A DNA stretch of 64,000 nucleotides from Thermomicrobium roseum DSM 5159 (GTDB lineage Bacteria; Chloroflexota; Chloroflexia; Thermomicrobiales; Thermomicrobiaceae). The notes under the pieces were generated by a model, which was not told the DNA's origin, made no database searches, and saw nothing but the letters and a program-made list of their open reading frames with translations. Of this stretch, positions 55,152 through 63,921 are shown piece by piece. Positions within the stretch are counted from its first letter, which is position 1, and every line of letters starts with the position of its first letter. Position numbers and translations under genes: made by a program. Location of the stretch: contig NC_011959.1 of NCBI RefSeq assembly GCF_000021685.1, positions 1,906,200 to 1,970,199 on the forward strand, given 5' to 3'.

Positions 55152-56780
55152 TTACGCACGGGCCGGGCCGGAGACGATGCGGCCTGGCATGGCTCCGGTG
55201 TGGATACCGTCGCGGAGCACGCAGACGCCGTTGACCCAAACGGAGCGGATTCCGGTTGCAAGCTGGTGCGGATCCTCGAACGTGGCTCGATCGGCGACCG
55301 ACTCGGGATCGAAAACGACGAGGTCGGCGAAGAAGCCGGGGCGCACCTGTCCGCGGTCGCGGATTCCCAGCCGGTCTGCCACTGCCGAGGTCATCTTGCG
55401 GATCGCCTCTTCCAGTGTCAGGTCGCGCAGTTCCCGCACGAAGCGGGCCAGGACGCGGGGGTAGGTGCCGTAGGCGCGCGGATGCACGGGACCCTCGGCA
55501 CGCGCCCAGGCCGGATCGAGTCCACCGGCATCGGTCGCGACCTTGATCCAAGGCTGCCGGAGCGCTGCCCGCACGTTCGTCTCGTCCATCACGAAGTAGA
55601 TCGTGAAGATATTCCGTCCTTCGATCGAAAGGAGATCGATCGCGGCATCGATCCAGTCCTGCCCGCGCTCCGCTGCGATTTCGGAGAGCCGCTTACCGAC
55701 GAAGCGCAGCAGGCTGGGATGGTGCAGACCGACCGGCATGATCCCCTCCGGGCCGGCCTCGGTGCCGAGCGCTTCCCAGTCGCCGGACGGGTTGGTGACC
55801 TCTCGCCGAATCCGCTCGCGCATGGCGGGGTCGCGCAGGTTCTCGTAGAAGCGTCCGCCGGCTGCCACCCAGGGTGGCAAGACGGAGGCAAGACCGGTTC
55901 CCGCTGCGGTGTAGGGGTAGACGTCGGCGGTGACGTCGATTCCGTCGCGTCGAGCGCGCTCGATCCGTTCCAGCACGCTGGGAAACTTCCACCAGTTGCG
56001 GCGTCCCGATGCCTTGAGGTGGTAGATCTCGACCGGGATGCCAGCCTGCTGGCCGATCTGGATCGCTTCCTCGAGCGCCTCGAAGAGTCGCTCACCCTCG
56101 GAACGGATGTGCGTGATGTAGAGGCCGCCCCAGCGCGCCACTTCCCGGCAGATTTCCACGATCTCGTCGGTGGAGGCATACGCGTCGGGAGGATAGATCA
56201 GCGCGTAGGCGACCCCGAAGGCTCCATCTTCCATCGCTTCGGCGACGAGACGCCGCATGGCGGCGATCTCGTCCGGGCTCGCCGGTGACATGTCGTAGCC
56301 CTTGACGTACTCGCGGAGCGTTCCACCAGCCAGGAAGGAACCGATGTTCGGTGAGACCCCACGCTCGACCATCGCTTCGAGCCAATCGCGGAAGCGCCGC
56401 CACTGCCGCGCGCGCTCTTCCCATTCGGGTAAGCGACGAGCGAAGTAGGCGCTGGGGATCGGTTCGCTGATGCGGCCTCCGAACGGGGCTGGTGTCCACC
56501 CCTCACCCATGATCTCGGTCGTGACTCCCTGCGCGATCTTGGAGAGCGAGCGACCATCGCGCATGAGCGGGTAGATCGAGTGGCTCTGGATGTCGATGAA
56601 ACCAGGAGAGACGACGCACCCGCTCGCATCGACCACTTCGCGCGCGTTCCTCGGCTCGATCCGACCGGGTGGCGCGACGGCGACGATCCGGTCGCCGCGG
56701 ACGGCGACGTCGGCCTGAAACCAGGGATTCCCGGTCCCGTCCACCACGCGCCCGTTGCGGATGAGGAGATCGATCTCCAT
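55152..56780 (-). CDS. N-acyl-D-amino-acid deacylase family amidohydrolase
   Basis: 542 residues. The amidohydrolase start is IDLLIRNGRVVDGTGNPW, with GFIDIQSHSIYPLM. The usual HxH of the first metal site reads QSH, so one ligand is changed. SKIAQGVTTEIMGEGWTPAP, LYITHIRSEGERLFEALEEA, VEIYHLKASGRRNWWK and a late MTSAVADRLGIRDRGQV correspond to the D-aminoacylase pattern. The usual act is removal of N-acyl groups from D-amino acids, but the family also contains dipeptidase-like and other members. It sits among sugar-acid genes, with RraA 75 bases upstream and the dehydrogenase 10 bases downstream, so a different substrate is quite possible. Confidence 0.85.
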   Translation of the reverse strand: MEIDLLIRNGRVVDGTGNPWFQADVAVRGDRIVAVAPPGRIEPRNAREVVDASGCVVSPGFIDIQSHSIYPLMRDGRSLSKIAQGVTTEIMGEGWTPAPFGGRISEPIPSAYFARRLPEWEERARQWRRFRDWLEAMVERGVSPNIGSFLAGGTLREYVKGYDMSPASPDEIAAMRRLVAEAMEDGAFGVAYALIYPPDAYASTDEIVEICREVARWGGLYITHIRSEGERLFEALEEAIQIGQQAGIPVEIYHLKASGRRNWWKFPSVLERIERARRDGIDVTADVYPYTAAGTGLASVLPPWVAAGGRFYENLRDPAMRERIRREVTNPSGDWEALGTEAGPEGIMPVGLHHPSLLRFVGKRLSEIAAERGQDWIDAAIDLLSIEGRNIFTIYFVMDETNVRAALRQPWIKVATDAGGLDPAWARAEGPVHPRAYGTYPRVLARFVRELRDLTLEEAIRKMTSAVADRLGIRDRGQVRPGFFADLVVFDPESVADRATFEDPHQLATGIRSVWVNGVCVLRDGIHTGAMPGRIVSGPARA

Positions 56781-56855
56781 GCTCGCCCTCCCAGCTCGCT
56801 CAGTCGAGGCTATCGTAACGCAGCCGGGCGAGCGGGGCGAGGGACCAGCCTCGCT

Positions 56856-57605
56856 TCAGGAAGAGCGGTGCTCACGCCACTGCTCGTACTCGCGGCGTGC
56901 TTCCTCGGAAAGCGGATAGTACTTCCGCAGGTCCCCGCCAGCAGCGAGGCGTTCCCGGGCGAACTCCTCCCACTCGGCGTGCTCATGGGCATCGGCCAGG
57001 ACGGCTTCGGCGAGCTTGCGCGGTACGACCACCGCGCCGTCGTCATCGGCGATGATGATGTCACCCGGAAAGATCAGTCGCTCACCGCAGGCGATGGGGA
57101 CATTGACTGCGAAAGGAAAGAGATCGGTTTGAGTGTGGAAGTTCGGGGTGACGCCGCGTAGCCAGAGTCCGAGGCCGAGCTGTTTGACGCGGGGAAAGTC
57201 GCGGATACAGCCGTCGACGACGACGCCGACGCCGCCTTTGGCTTTGAAGTACGTCAGCATCATCTCACCGAATACACCCGACCCCAGGTGACCACGCGCG
57301 TCGACCACGACGACATCGCCTGGCTGGGCTTTGTAGAGGACATGGCGATGCAGCTGCCGCTCGACGTCCCCATACTCCTCGAGCGTATAGACGTCCTCGC
57401 GCTTCGGCATGAACTGCAAGGTGAGTGCCGGGCCGACAACTTTGATACCAGGGTTGAAGCTCACCAGCCCGCGCAGGTGGGAATCGCGGATACCGAGCCG
57501 ATACAGCGCACCAGTCGCCGCTGCGCTACTGACGTCGGCCTGGAGCGCGTCGAGTAGCTCGCGCGGCGGTCGCTCGATGTCGGGAATAGCGGAGTTGACG
57601 ACCAT
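56856..57605 (-). CDS. RraA-like / HMG-aldolase family protein
   Basis: 249 residues from ATG 57605 (AAGGGGAG upstream). RraA fold: TGALYRLGIRDSHLRG, PALTLQFMPKRED, PGDVVVVDARG, and the active-site Arg and Asp in GVVVDGCIRDFPRVKQ. Then LRGVTPNFH and GDIIIADDDGAVVVPRKLAE. Members with the RD pair in this loop are divalent-metal aldolases cleaving 4-hydroxy-2-oxo acids or decarboxylating oxaloacetate; true RraA proteins (RNase E regulators) lack this. In this cluster a class II-type cleavage of a keto-deoxy sugar acid is the likely job. It is 29 bases after the dehydratase and 75 bases before the amidohydrolase gene. Confidence 0.88.
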   Translation of the reverse strand: MVVNSAIPDIERPPRELLDALQADVSSAAATGALYRLGIRDSHLRGLVSFNPGIKVVGPALTLQFMPKREDVYTLEEYGDVERQLHRHVLYKAQPGDVVVVDARGHLGSGVFGEMMLTYFKAKGGVGVVVDGCIRDFPRVKQLGLGLWLRGVTPNFHTQTDLFPFAVNVPIACGERLIFPGDIIIADDDGAVVVPRKLAEAVLADAHEHAEWEEFARERLAAGGDLRKYYPLSEEARREYEQWREHRSS

Positions 57606-57634
57606 CACTCTCCCCTTACAGCCATACAGCCGAG

Positions 57635-58828
57635 TCAATCGAAGAAGCCTTGGTCTTCCTCAGCGAGATACCGGCTCGCCTTCTCGGTATCGAAGTGCAC
57701 ACCGAGACCTGGCCGATCCCAGACTGTGATGCAGCCATCGACGACGATCGGATCAGGCAAGCCGACAACGATGTTATACCACCAGTCCGGCTTGGCGACC
57801 GGATACTCGAAGGCGATGAAGTTATCCGGCAAGGTCGCGCAGACGTGAACCAGCGCAGCAAGACCAATAAGTCCATTGAAGATCCCGTGTGGTGCGATGA
57901 GGAGACCGTGAAGGTCGGCATATTCGGCGATCCACTTGAGTTCCGCCAGGCCGCCGACATCCGCTGGGTCCGGGCCGATCACGCGGACCGCATGCCGCTC
58001 GATGAGCTCGACGAAGTTCTGCCGGAGATAGATCTGCTCACCGGTATGGATCGGCACGGTCGTCTGGGTTGTCACCTCGCGGTAGAGGTCAGCAAGGACG
58101 TACGGCGTATAGTCACCGGTGATCAAGTCTTCGAGCCAAAGGACGTTCAAGTGCTCGATAGCTCGCGCAAAGCGGATCGCGTCCGGAACGGTCCAACCGG
58201 GGCCGCAGTCGAGTGCGAGCCCGATCTCGTCGCCGAGTTCCGCCTTCATCGCTTCGACGCAGGCTACGAGATGACGCAGGCCGCGTTCGGTGAGAGGCCC
58301 TCGGTTGAGGTAGGGAGCGGCACCGCTCACCGGCTCGCCATATCGGGCGCCGGGGATCGCGTTCAGCATCGGCCCGTGGTAGCCCAGTGCCACTTTGACG
58401 ATACTGAAGCACTCGCGGGCACGCTTCATGAACGCGACATGCTCGACGAAGTCCTCGGGAGCGTATCCGCGCAGTGGCTGGCGTACCCCGCCGTTGTAGA
58501 CACGGACGCGATCGCGGACCTTGCCACCGAGGAGCTTGTAGACGGGGATCCCGTAGGCTTTGCCGGTAATGTCCCAGAGAGCCATCTCGATCGCGCTGAC
58601 GGCGCTTCCCCACGGCTTGAATGAGCCCAGGCGCCTGATCTTCCGCATGACTCGCTCGACATCGGTGGGATCCTCGCCGAGAAGGTGGTCGCGAAAGAGC
58701 AGAAGCTGGGGTTTTACATACGGCTTCGTCGACTCGACCTGGCCGTAGCCGTCGATCCCCTCGTCTGTCACGATCCGGACGACCGGGCTTCCCGCGATGA
58801 CTGCACAGCGGAAATCAACAATCCGCAC
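57635..58828 (-). CDS. Enolase-superfamily sugar-acid dehydratase (mandelate racemase type)
   Basis: 397 residues. The MR-type N-terminal cap has WGSAVSAIEMALWDITGKA. The barrel shows FSIVKVALGYHGP (Lys region), metal ligands Asp in LALDCGPGW, Glu in WLEDLITGDY and Glu in IHTGEQIYLR, then the HIS base in LIAPHGIFNG. The arrangement (D, E, E plus late His) fits galactonate, gluconate or aldarate-type dehydratases, which remove water from a sugar acid to give the 2-keto-3-deoxy acid. It is the first gene of the four-gene minus-strand row and 130 bases downstream of the lactonase. GTGGAACTGTGCGG upstream gives only a weak ribosome binding site. Confidence 0.88.
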   Translation of the reverse strand: MRIVDFRCAVIAGSPVVRIVTDEGIDGYGQVESTKPYVKPQLLLFRDHLLGEDPTDVERVMRKIRRLGSFKPWGSAVSAIEMALWDITGKAYGIPVYKLLGGKVRDRVRVYNGGVRQPLRGYAPEDFVEHVAFMKRARECFSIVKVALGYHGPMLNAIPGARYGEPVSGAAPYLNRGPLTERGLRHLVACVEAMKAELGDEIGLALDCGPGWTVPDAIRFARAIEHLNVLWLEDLITGDYTPYVLADLYREVTTQTTVPIHTGEQIYLRQNFVELIERHAVRVIGPDPADVGGLAELKWIAEYADLHGLLIAPHGIFNGLIGLAALVHVCATLPDNFIAFEYPVAKPDWWYNIVVGLPDPIVVDGCITVWDRPGLGVHFDTEKASRYLAEEDQGFFD

Positions 58829-58958
58829 AGTTCCACCTCGTGATCTCGACGCGCTCCTCGTAAGAGTCTACACGAAGAGTTTTGGGCTAGAACACAGCGC
58901 TGGGAACAGATGAGCTTTGGCGATCAGAAGCAGTCGGCCGAAGGCGCACAGCGCGTCT

Positions 58959-59840
58959 TCACAACTGTACTGTGGTGATCCGACTCAGAAATGGGGCACG
59001 ACCCAAAACAGGCGCGCGCAACCGGAAGAGTCCTCCGGCACCCCATCCCTCTGTCTCCTTGCGATCCCCTCCTGCCGTCGTGATGTACAGATCGGAGTAT
59101 CCCGCTCCCCCGAACGTCACGCTCGAAACCTTGCGTGCGGGGAGCGAGAAGCGGCTGAGCAGCTCGCCGGTCGGAGAATAGCGGTACACTGCGCCACCAT
59201 CCCAGCGCGCTGACCAGAGACACCCTTTGGTATCCACGGTGAGACCGTCAGGGACTCCTTCTCCTTCAGGAATGACGATGAGCGCTCGCTGGTTCGACAC
59301 GCTGCCGGTCATACCGTCGTAATCGAAAGCATAGATCGTGCGATCGGTCGAGTCGGTAAAGTAGAACGTGCGAAGGTCAGGAGAGAAATCCATCCCGTTC
59401 GGGATACCCACCCGATTGAGGATGACCCGGAGAGATCCATCCGGATCGATCCGGTAGAGTCGCCCAGGGCGATCCGGTGTCGCCATGGTACCACAGAAGA
59501 CACCTCCCAAGGGATCGGCCACGACGTCGTTGAACCGCGTGTGCCGCTCCGCTGGCAGCTCGTCGATGAGGGTTTCGACCACTCCTTGACGCCAGAGGCG
59601 GATCGCGCCGCGCGCCATGAACAGGAGCAGCGCTCCATCTTCTTGGATAGTGAAGCCGCCGATCGGCTCCCCTGGCCCGTAGACGAGTGCATGTGTTCCC
59701 GTCGCTGGCTCGTAACGGAAGAGTCGGCCATCGGCGATATCGATCCAGTACACACACTGCTCGATCGGGTGCCAGAGCGGACCTTCCCCGACCACGCAGG
59801 AGTAGTCTGCGACCAGCTCTAGCTCGCTCACCCCTTGCAC
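58959..59840 (-). CDS. SMP-30/gluconolactonase family lactonase
   Basis: 293 residues from GTG 59840 (GGAGG about 8 bases upstream). Six-bladed propeller with the family metal site: Glu in VVGEGPLWHP, Asn in FNDVVADPLGGVFCGTM, Asn in GIPNGMDFSPD and Asp in VPDGLTVDTKGCLWSARW. SMP-30 enzymes open sugar lactones with divalent metal. It would act between the uronate-dehydrogenase-like epimerase encoded divergently and the dehydratase. A good promoter lies just upstream. Confidence 0.92.
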   Translation of the reverse strand: MQGVSELELVADYSCVVGEGPLWHPIEQCVYWIDIADGRLFRYEPATGTHALVYGPGEPIGGFTIQEDGALLLFMARGAIRLWRQGVVETLIDELPAERHTRFNDVVADPLGGVFCGTMATPDRPGRLYRIDPDGSLRVILNRVGIPNGMDFSPDLRTFYFTDSTDRTIYAFDYDGMTGSVSNQRALIVIPEGEGVPDGLTVDTKGCLWSARWDGGAVYRYSPTGELLSRFSLPARKVSSVTFGGAGYSDLYITTAGGDRKETEGWGAGGLFRLRAPVLGRAPFLSRITTVQL

Positions 59841-59862
59841 CCCTTTCCTGCCTCCTCCTATG

Positions 59863-59891
59863 ATTAGAATCCGGCCACGAGCTGTTGTCGA
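59863..59891 (-). promoter_or_regulatory. Sigma70-type promoter for the lactonase gene
   Basis: Minus-strand TCGACA (59891-59886), 17-base spacer, TCTAAT (59868-59863). Both hexamers match five of six consensus bases. The -10 is 22 bases from the GTG start, so the leader is very short. Confidence 0.5.
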
Positions 59892-59935
59892 GGCTTCTGA
59901 CAGCGTAGAGCGGCAGCCATCGCCGAGGGGGAACG

Positions 59936-60184
59936 ATGACCGCTGAGCCTGTCAAGCTCCATCTCGATACGCAGTATGCCACTGGACTCCTCGTTCCAAT
60001 CGCAGAAGTCTTGCGCGAGCTCGAGGCGAGGCTGAGGCACTACCAACTCGAGCTCCGTCTTGCGGAGATCGATCTCCAATGCATCGTCAGCGCGCACCAG
60101 GCTGTGGCAGAAGCTTCGAGGGTTGTCGAGGACCTGGTGCAGCGCGGTGTTCAGGCACAGACCTGGCGTGAGGGAGGCTACTGA
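59936..60184 (+). CDS. Small helical protein of unknown function
   Basis: 82 residues from ATG 59936 with GAGGGGGAACG upstream. Not recognised. The N-terminus has KLHLDTQYATGLLVPIAEVL, the rest is strongly helical with coiled-coil-like heptads (LRELEARLRHYQLELRLAEI). It ends one base before the ATG of the uronate-dehydrogenase-like gene, and the two are likely translationally coupled. Its position and divergent promoter region suggest a role in the sugar-acid unit, for example as an accessory or regulatory protein, but nothing in the sequence proves this. Confidence 0.6.
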   Translation: MTAEPVKLHLDTQYATGLLVPIAEVLRELEARLRHYQLELRLAEIDLQCIVSAHQAVAEASRVVEDLVQRGVQAQTWREGGY

Positions 60185-60185
60185 G

Positions 60186-60902
60186 ATGCAGCCCCGGCGC
60201 GTTCTCATCACTGGAGCCGGGGGTCGCATTGGCCGAGCCTTGGTTGGCTCTCTTCGCGACCGCTATCAGCTGCGGTTGCACTTTCACCGCGTGGTGCCCG
60301 CCGAACTCACTACCTTCGAGCATGTCGTCGCCGACATCGCGCAGTACGACGAGGTTGAGTCGATGATGCGTGGGATCGACGCTGTGGTGCACTTGGCGGC
60401 TGATCCGCGGGTCACCGCTCCTTGGGAAAGTGTGCTGCCCAACAACATCATCGGAACCTATAACGTCTTCGAGGCAGCACGCCGCAGTGGGGTTCGAAAG
60501 ATCGTCTTCGCGTCGACGAACCATGTGATGGGCATGTACGACCGTGACCGCATGTGGCCTGTGTACTCCTGGCTGCCGCCTCGTCCGGACTCGCTCTACG
60601 GCGTATCGAAAGCGTTCGGCGAGCTGCTCGGGCGCTACTACAGCGATCGCTTCGGAATGTCAGTGATTTGCCTGCGCATTGGCTGGTTCCTTCCGGAACC
60701 GAGCGATGAGATCGCGCGCTGGATGTGGCTCAGCCCGCGCGATTGTGCGCAGATCGTTGAGCGGGCGCTCGAGACAGACCTCCTCTACGGAGTGTTCTAC
60801 GCCATTTCTGGCAATAGCAGCCGGCACTGGGATATTACGGATACGATGGAGAAGCTCGGCTATCGTCCCGAGGACGATGCCGAGCGCTACTTCATCGAGT
60901 GA
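60186..60902 (+). CDS. NAD-dependent epimerase/dehydratase, uronate-dehydrogenase-like
   Basis: 238 residues from ATG 60186 (GTGAGGGAGG upstream); the frame continues upstream over the small gene but is not conserved. Extended-SDR start VLITGAGGRIGRALVGSL. NIIGTYNVFEAARRSGVRK, IVFASTNHVMGMY and SLYGVSKAFGELLGRYY (Tyr-x-x-x-Lys) follow, with LRIGWFLPEPSDE. This set is close to the known pattern of uronate dehydrogenase, which oxidises galacturonate or glucuronate to the aldarolactone. The length (about 240 residues) is a little shorter than the roughly 265 of that enzyme. In this context it would produce the substrate of the SMP-30 lactonase. Confidence 0.82.
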   Translation: MQPRRVLITGAGGRIGRALVGSLRDRYQLRLHFHRVVPAELTTFEHVVADIAQYDEVESMMRGIDAVVHLAADPRVTAPWESVLPNNIIGTYNVFEAARRSGVRKIVFASTNHVMGMYDRDRMWPVYSWLPPRPDSLYGVSKAFGELLGRYYSDRFGMSVICLRIGWFLPEPSDEIARWMWLSPRDCAQIVERALETDLLYGVFYAISGNSSRHWDITDTMEKLGYRPEDDAERYFIE

Positions 60903-61961
60903 ATCGGCACGATGACGCGGTTTGCCTTGTCGTGCTCAATCGTCTTGCAAGTTTCTGGACCGCCCCGCCCGACCCCATTCAGAGCAGCGAGTGGCAAGCA
61001 GTTGTCCTGGCATGATGGTCCCCTCCTCGTCGTCCGGCTCTCTCGCTCTCGTCGGACTATGGTTCGGCCGGATTGCTGCCCTGAAGCCCCACAGCATGGG
61101 AGACCCGCAGCGCTGCACACCCGTGCGCCTGTCCATCACCGTGGGGCGTCTCCACGAAGTGCACCGGTTCACTCCGCCCGTCCTGCAAGCGCATCTTCTC
61201 GCTGGTCAAAACGCTTGCACCACCTCTACCCCCTCATGGTCGCTCCCCGCTGACACACAGTCAGCTCATGTACCGCGTAGGATGGAGAGTGAGCCTGGCT
61301 GCAGCGCCTCGAGACTGGTCGGGATCTACGCGATCTTCCTCCGGTGCAGCACCGGTGGAGCGTCCCGATGCAGTGCCAGCCGCACCCCTGCCTCTTCTGG
61401 CGCTGGCTGCACCGCCCGCGGGAAGCGCCCCGAGGCGCGCATTGAGCTGTGCAGTCGTGCCCCCGAACCGTGGCAAAGGCCTGCTCCTTCAACTCCTGGT
61501 CAACACTGGGGACGAGCGCTCCCTACCGCATTTGGGTAATTACCAAGGTGTGCGTCGAGTCGATCACCATTATCCCGCTCCCGTGCCAGGCGAGGACCTC
61601 CGTTGTCCCAGGGTGCGCAGGGGTGTGATGCCCATGCAATCCGTGAGCGAGGAGACATGAGGCGCAATGCGGACGAGACCGCGACTGCAACGGTAAACTG
61701 CGGTCTTGCGGGCAGGCTGAACGCGAGCGGGGAACGGCAGGGAGCCTCGTAGGGGGATGTTCCGGCAGTGGATATTGGTAGACGCACCGCACGCGTGGAG
61801 AAATGGAGCGACCCCTTCAGGATCGCTGGGCAAGGTCGTAAGACAATGCTGGATGCCCGGTTCGCGCGCGATGGTCCAGCGGCTGCTCGTCCATGATGGG
61901 GAGGTCGCAGCGAGTGCTACTCCGGTGGCTCCTCTGGGACGAGGGCTGCTGGGGCCGTGGG
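60903..61961 (+). other. Long stretch without a recognisable gene
   Basis: About 1060 bases between the uronate-dehydrogenase-like gene and the convergent ABC permease. Frames are short and none matches a family. A minus-strand frame at 61523-61792 contains GSGIMVIDSTHTLVITQ, faintly like a transposase DDE strand, but without further support. The stretch is unusually long for this otherwise compact window. Confidence 0.5.
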
Positions 61962-62801
61962 CTACACCGCTCGGCGACGCCGCGGGTTGGCGAACTCGTC
62001 AAGCCCGGCCGAAATGGCGAAGAGGCTGACGAAAATCGCGATGATGATCACGATGGGTGGCAAAAACCACCACCACATTCCATGCAGCAGGGCAGCGTAA
62101 TAGCTGACCCAATAGATCGTCATCCCCAGCGTGTTCGCCTCCATCGGACCGAGTCCGATGACCTCCAGGCCGATGGAGGCGAGAATGGCGGAGGCCACGG
62201 CCCCGACGAAGGTGGCCATGAGATACGGAAGCAGGTTAGGAAGGACCTCGAAGAAGAGGATCTGCGAGTGGCTGGCCCCGGACAAGCGGGCAACTTGGAC
62301 CCAGGCCCGCTCACGCAGCGTGAGGACCTGAGAACGGATCGTTCGTGCCGGCCAGAGCCACGCGAGCGAGGCAACGACGAGAGCCATCTGGGAAATCGAG
62401 AGATTTGCCCGAACTGAGACGGCAACCAGGATCAGGACGAGTAGCGGCGGGATCGTGAGCCCCACATCGACGATGCCGCGGACGATACTATCGATGATCC
62501 CACCGAAGTAGCCTGAGAGGAGGGCAAGGATCGTGCCCACGATGACACCGAGCAGGCCAGCGAGAACCCCTATGTAGAGGGTGAGGGGGGTTCCGACGAT
62601 CATCACTGCCAAGATATCGCGGCCTTGACGGTCGGTTCCTAAAGGATGCTCCCAAGAGGGGCCCTGGTTCGGCATGGAGGAAAGAGGAGCGGCCATGGAT
62701 GTATCCCAAACGAGACGGCCGATGCCGGCGAAGGCGAGGACGATGCCGAGCAAGATGAGACCGACCAAGAGGCTCGGATTACGACGGAGGTATGCCCACA
62801 T
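61962..62801 (-). CDS. ABC transporter permease, DppC/OppC type
   Basis: 279 residues, six membrane helices starting LLVGLILLGIVLAFAGIG. The N-terminal hallmark HPLGTDRQGRDILAVMIVGT is intact, and the EAA loop (ARLSGASHSQILFFEVLPNL) lies near residue 190. It pairs with the DppB-type permease whose gene ends 10 bases upstream; AAAGGAGGTC provides a near-perfect ribosome binding site for ATG 62801. Together with a binding protein and ATPases outside the window it would import a peptide or, as often in such clusters, an oligosaccharide or sugar acid. Confidence 0.93.
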   Translation of the reverse strand: MWAYLRRNPSLLVGLILLGIVLAFAGIGRLVWDTSMAAPLSSMPNQGPSWEHPLGTDRQGRDILAVMIVGTPLTLYIGVLAGLLGVIVGTILALLSGYFGGIIDSIVRGIVDVGLTIPPLLVLILVAVSVRANLSISQMALVVASLAWLWPARTIRSQVLTLRERAWVQVARLSGASHSQILFFEVLPNLLPYLMATFVGAVASAILASIGLEVIGLGPMEANTLGMTIYWVSYYAALLHGMWWWFLPPIVIIIAIFVSLFAISAGLDEFANPRRRRAV

Positions 62802-62811
62802 AAGACCTCCT

Positions 62812-63816
62812 TTACCGCGCCTGATAGGTGATACGGGGGTCGATCAGAGGATAAAGAAGATCGAGGATAAAGGTGGCGAACGTAACTCCGAGAACAACTG
62901 TGAACACGATGCCCTGAATCATAAAGTAGTCGAATGTGCGGATCGAGTGGTAAAGAGTGGTTCCAATGCCAGGATAAGAGAAGACGACTTCAACCAACAG
63001 TGCACCGGAGAGGATTTGGCCGAGGGCCAGTCCCAGAGCAGTCGTCTGGGGAAGAAGCGCATTGCGAATCACATAGTGATAGAAGAGGGTTCGGTCACGC
63101 AGACCGATCGCCTCAGCGAAAGTCATGAAGTCCTCCCCTTCGACGGTGACAGTCATGGCTCGCATGCCGAGTGCCCAGAAACCGAGGGAAGCCAGGAGGA
63201 TGGAAGCAGCCGGGAGGATGGAATGTCGGAGGACGTCGAGCGCGAAGCTGAGCGAGAAACTCGGGAAAGTGCCTGGTGTATAACCACCGAACAGAGGCAG
63301 CAGCTTGAGGCGGAAGGCGAAGAGATAGAGGAGAAGAAGGCCAAGGAGGAAGTACGGAACCGCAGAGAGAGTGAGGAGAGGGGGGAACAGATACTGGACG
63401 AAACGGGGACTCCTGGGCCAACCCAGGAGTGCACCAAGAATAGTGCCCACCACGAACGCAAGTATGGTCGTGGTGGCGAGCAAACCGATCGTCCAGGGAA
63501 GCGATTCGGCCAGGACATCACTGACACGACGTGGATAATGAGCGATCGAATACCCGAGGTCGAGTCGGAAAACGTCACCGAGGTAGGTTAGGTACTGCTG
63601 CCACAGCGGCTTGTCTAAACCAAATTTACGGTTGTATTCTTGGACCATTTCGTCTATGCCGGTATGGACATACCCCCCGGCACCCGCTTGCTCCATGAGT
63701 TTCTGGCGAATAGGATCGCGACCTCCCAGGCGGGGGAGGAAGAAGTTCAGCGTGGCCGCCACCCACACGACCAAGAACAGGAGTAGGAACCGGCGCATCA
63801 CGTATTGGAGGCGCAT
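62812..63816 (-). CDS. ABC transporter permease, DppB/OppB type
   Basis: 334 residues from ATG 63816 (AAGG 10 bases upstream). The DppB N-terminus is RRFLLLFLVVWVAATLNFFL. The family's FGLDKPLWQQYLTYLGDV and RLDLGYSIAHYPRRVSDVL follow, with FWALGMRAMTVTVEGEDFM and the EAA-loop stretch AEAIGLRDRTLFYHYVIRN. The C-terminus has VVEVVFSYPGIG-like motif (LLVEVVFSYPGIGTTLYHSI). It forms the channel with the downstream DppC-type subunit. Confidence 0.93.
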   Translation of the reverse strand: MRLQYVMRRFLLLFLVVWVAATLNFFLPRLGGRDPIRQKLMEQAGAGGYVHTGIDEMVQEYNRKFGLDKPLWQQYLTYLGDVFRLDLGYSIAHYPRRVSDVLAESLPWTIGLLATTTILAFVVGTILGALLGWPRSPRFVQYLFPPLLTLSAVPYFLLGLLLLYLFAFRLKLLPLFGGYTPGTFPSFSLSFALDVLRHSILPAASILLASLGFWALGMRAMTVTVEGEDFMTFAEAIGLRDRTLFYHYVIRNALLPQTTALGLALGQILSGALLVEVVFSYPGIGTTLYHSIRTFDYFMIQGIVFTVVLGVTFATFILDLLYPLIDPRITYQAR

Positions 63817-63921
63817 GGTTGTCCAGCCTTGTGACCAGCTCCGTACCTCAGAAAACAATTGGACACCGCGCTGGGCAGCAAGCCGCGCAGCTGCTCGTCC
63901 TCAGCGCGATGCGAAATCGTC

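Noticed and set aside
61523..61792. Possible transposase fragment on the minus strand
   Set aside because: Only one short DDE-like strand; no further motif, inverted repeats or target duplication seen, so not called as a mobile element.
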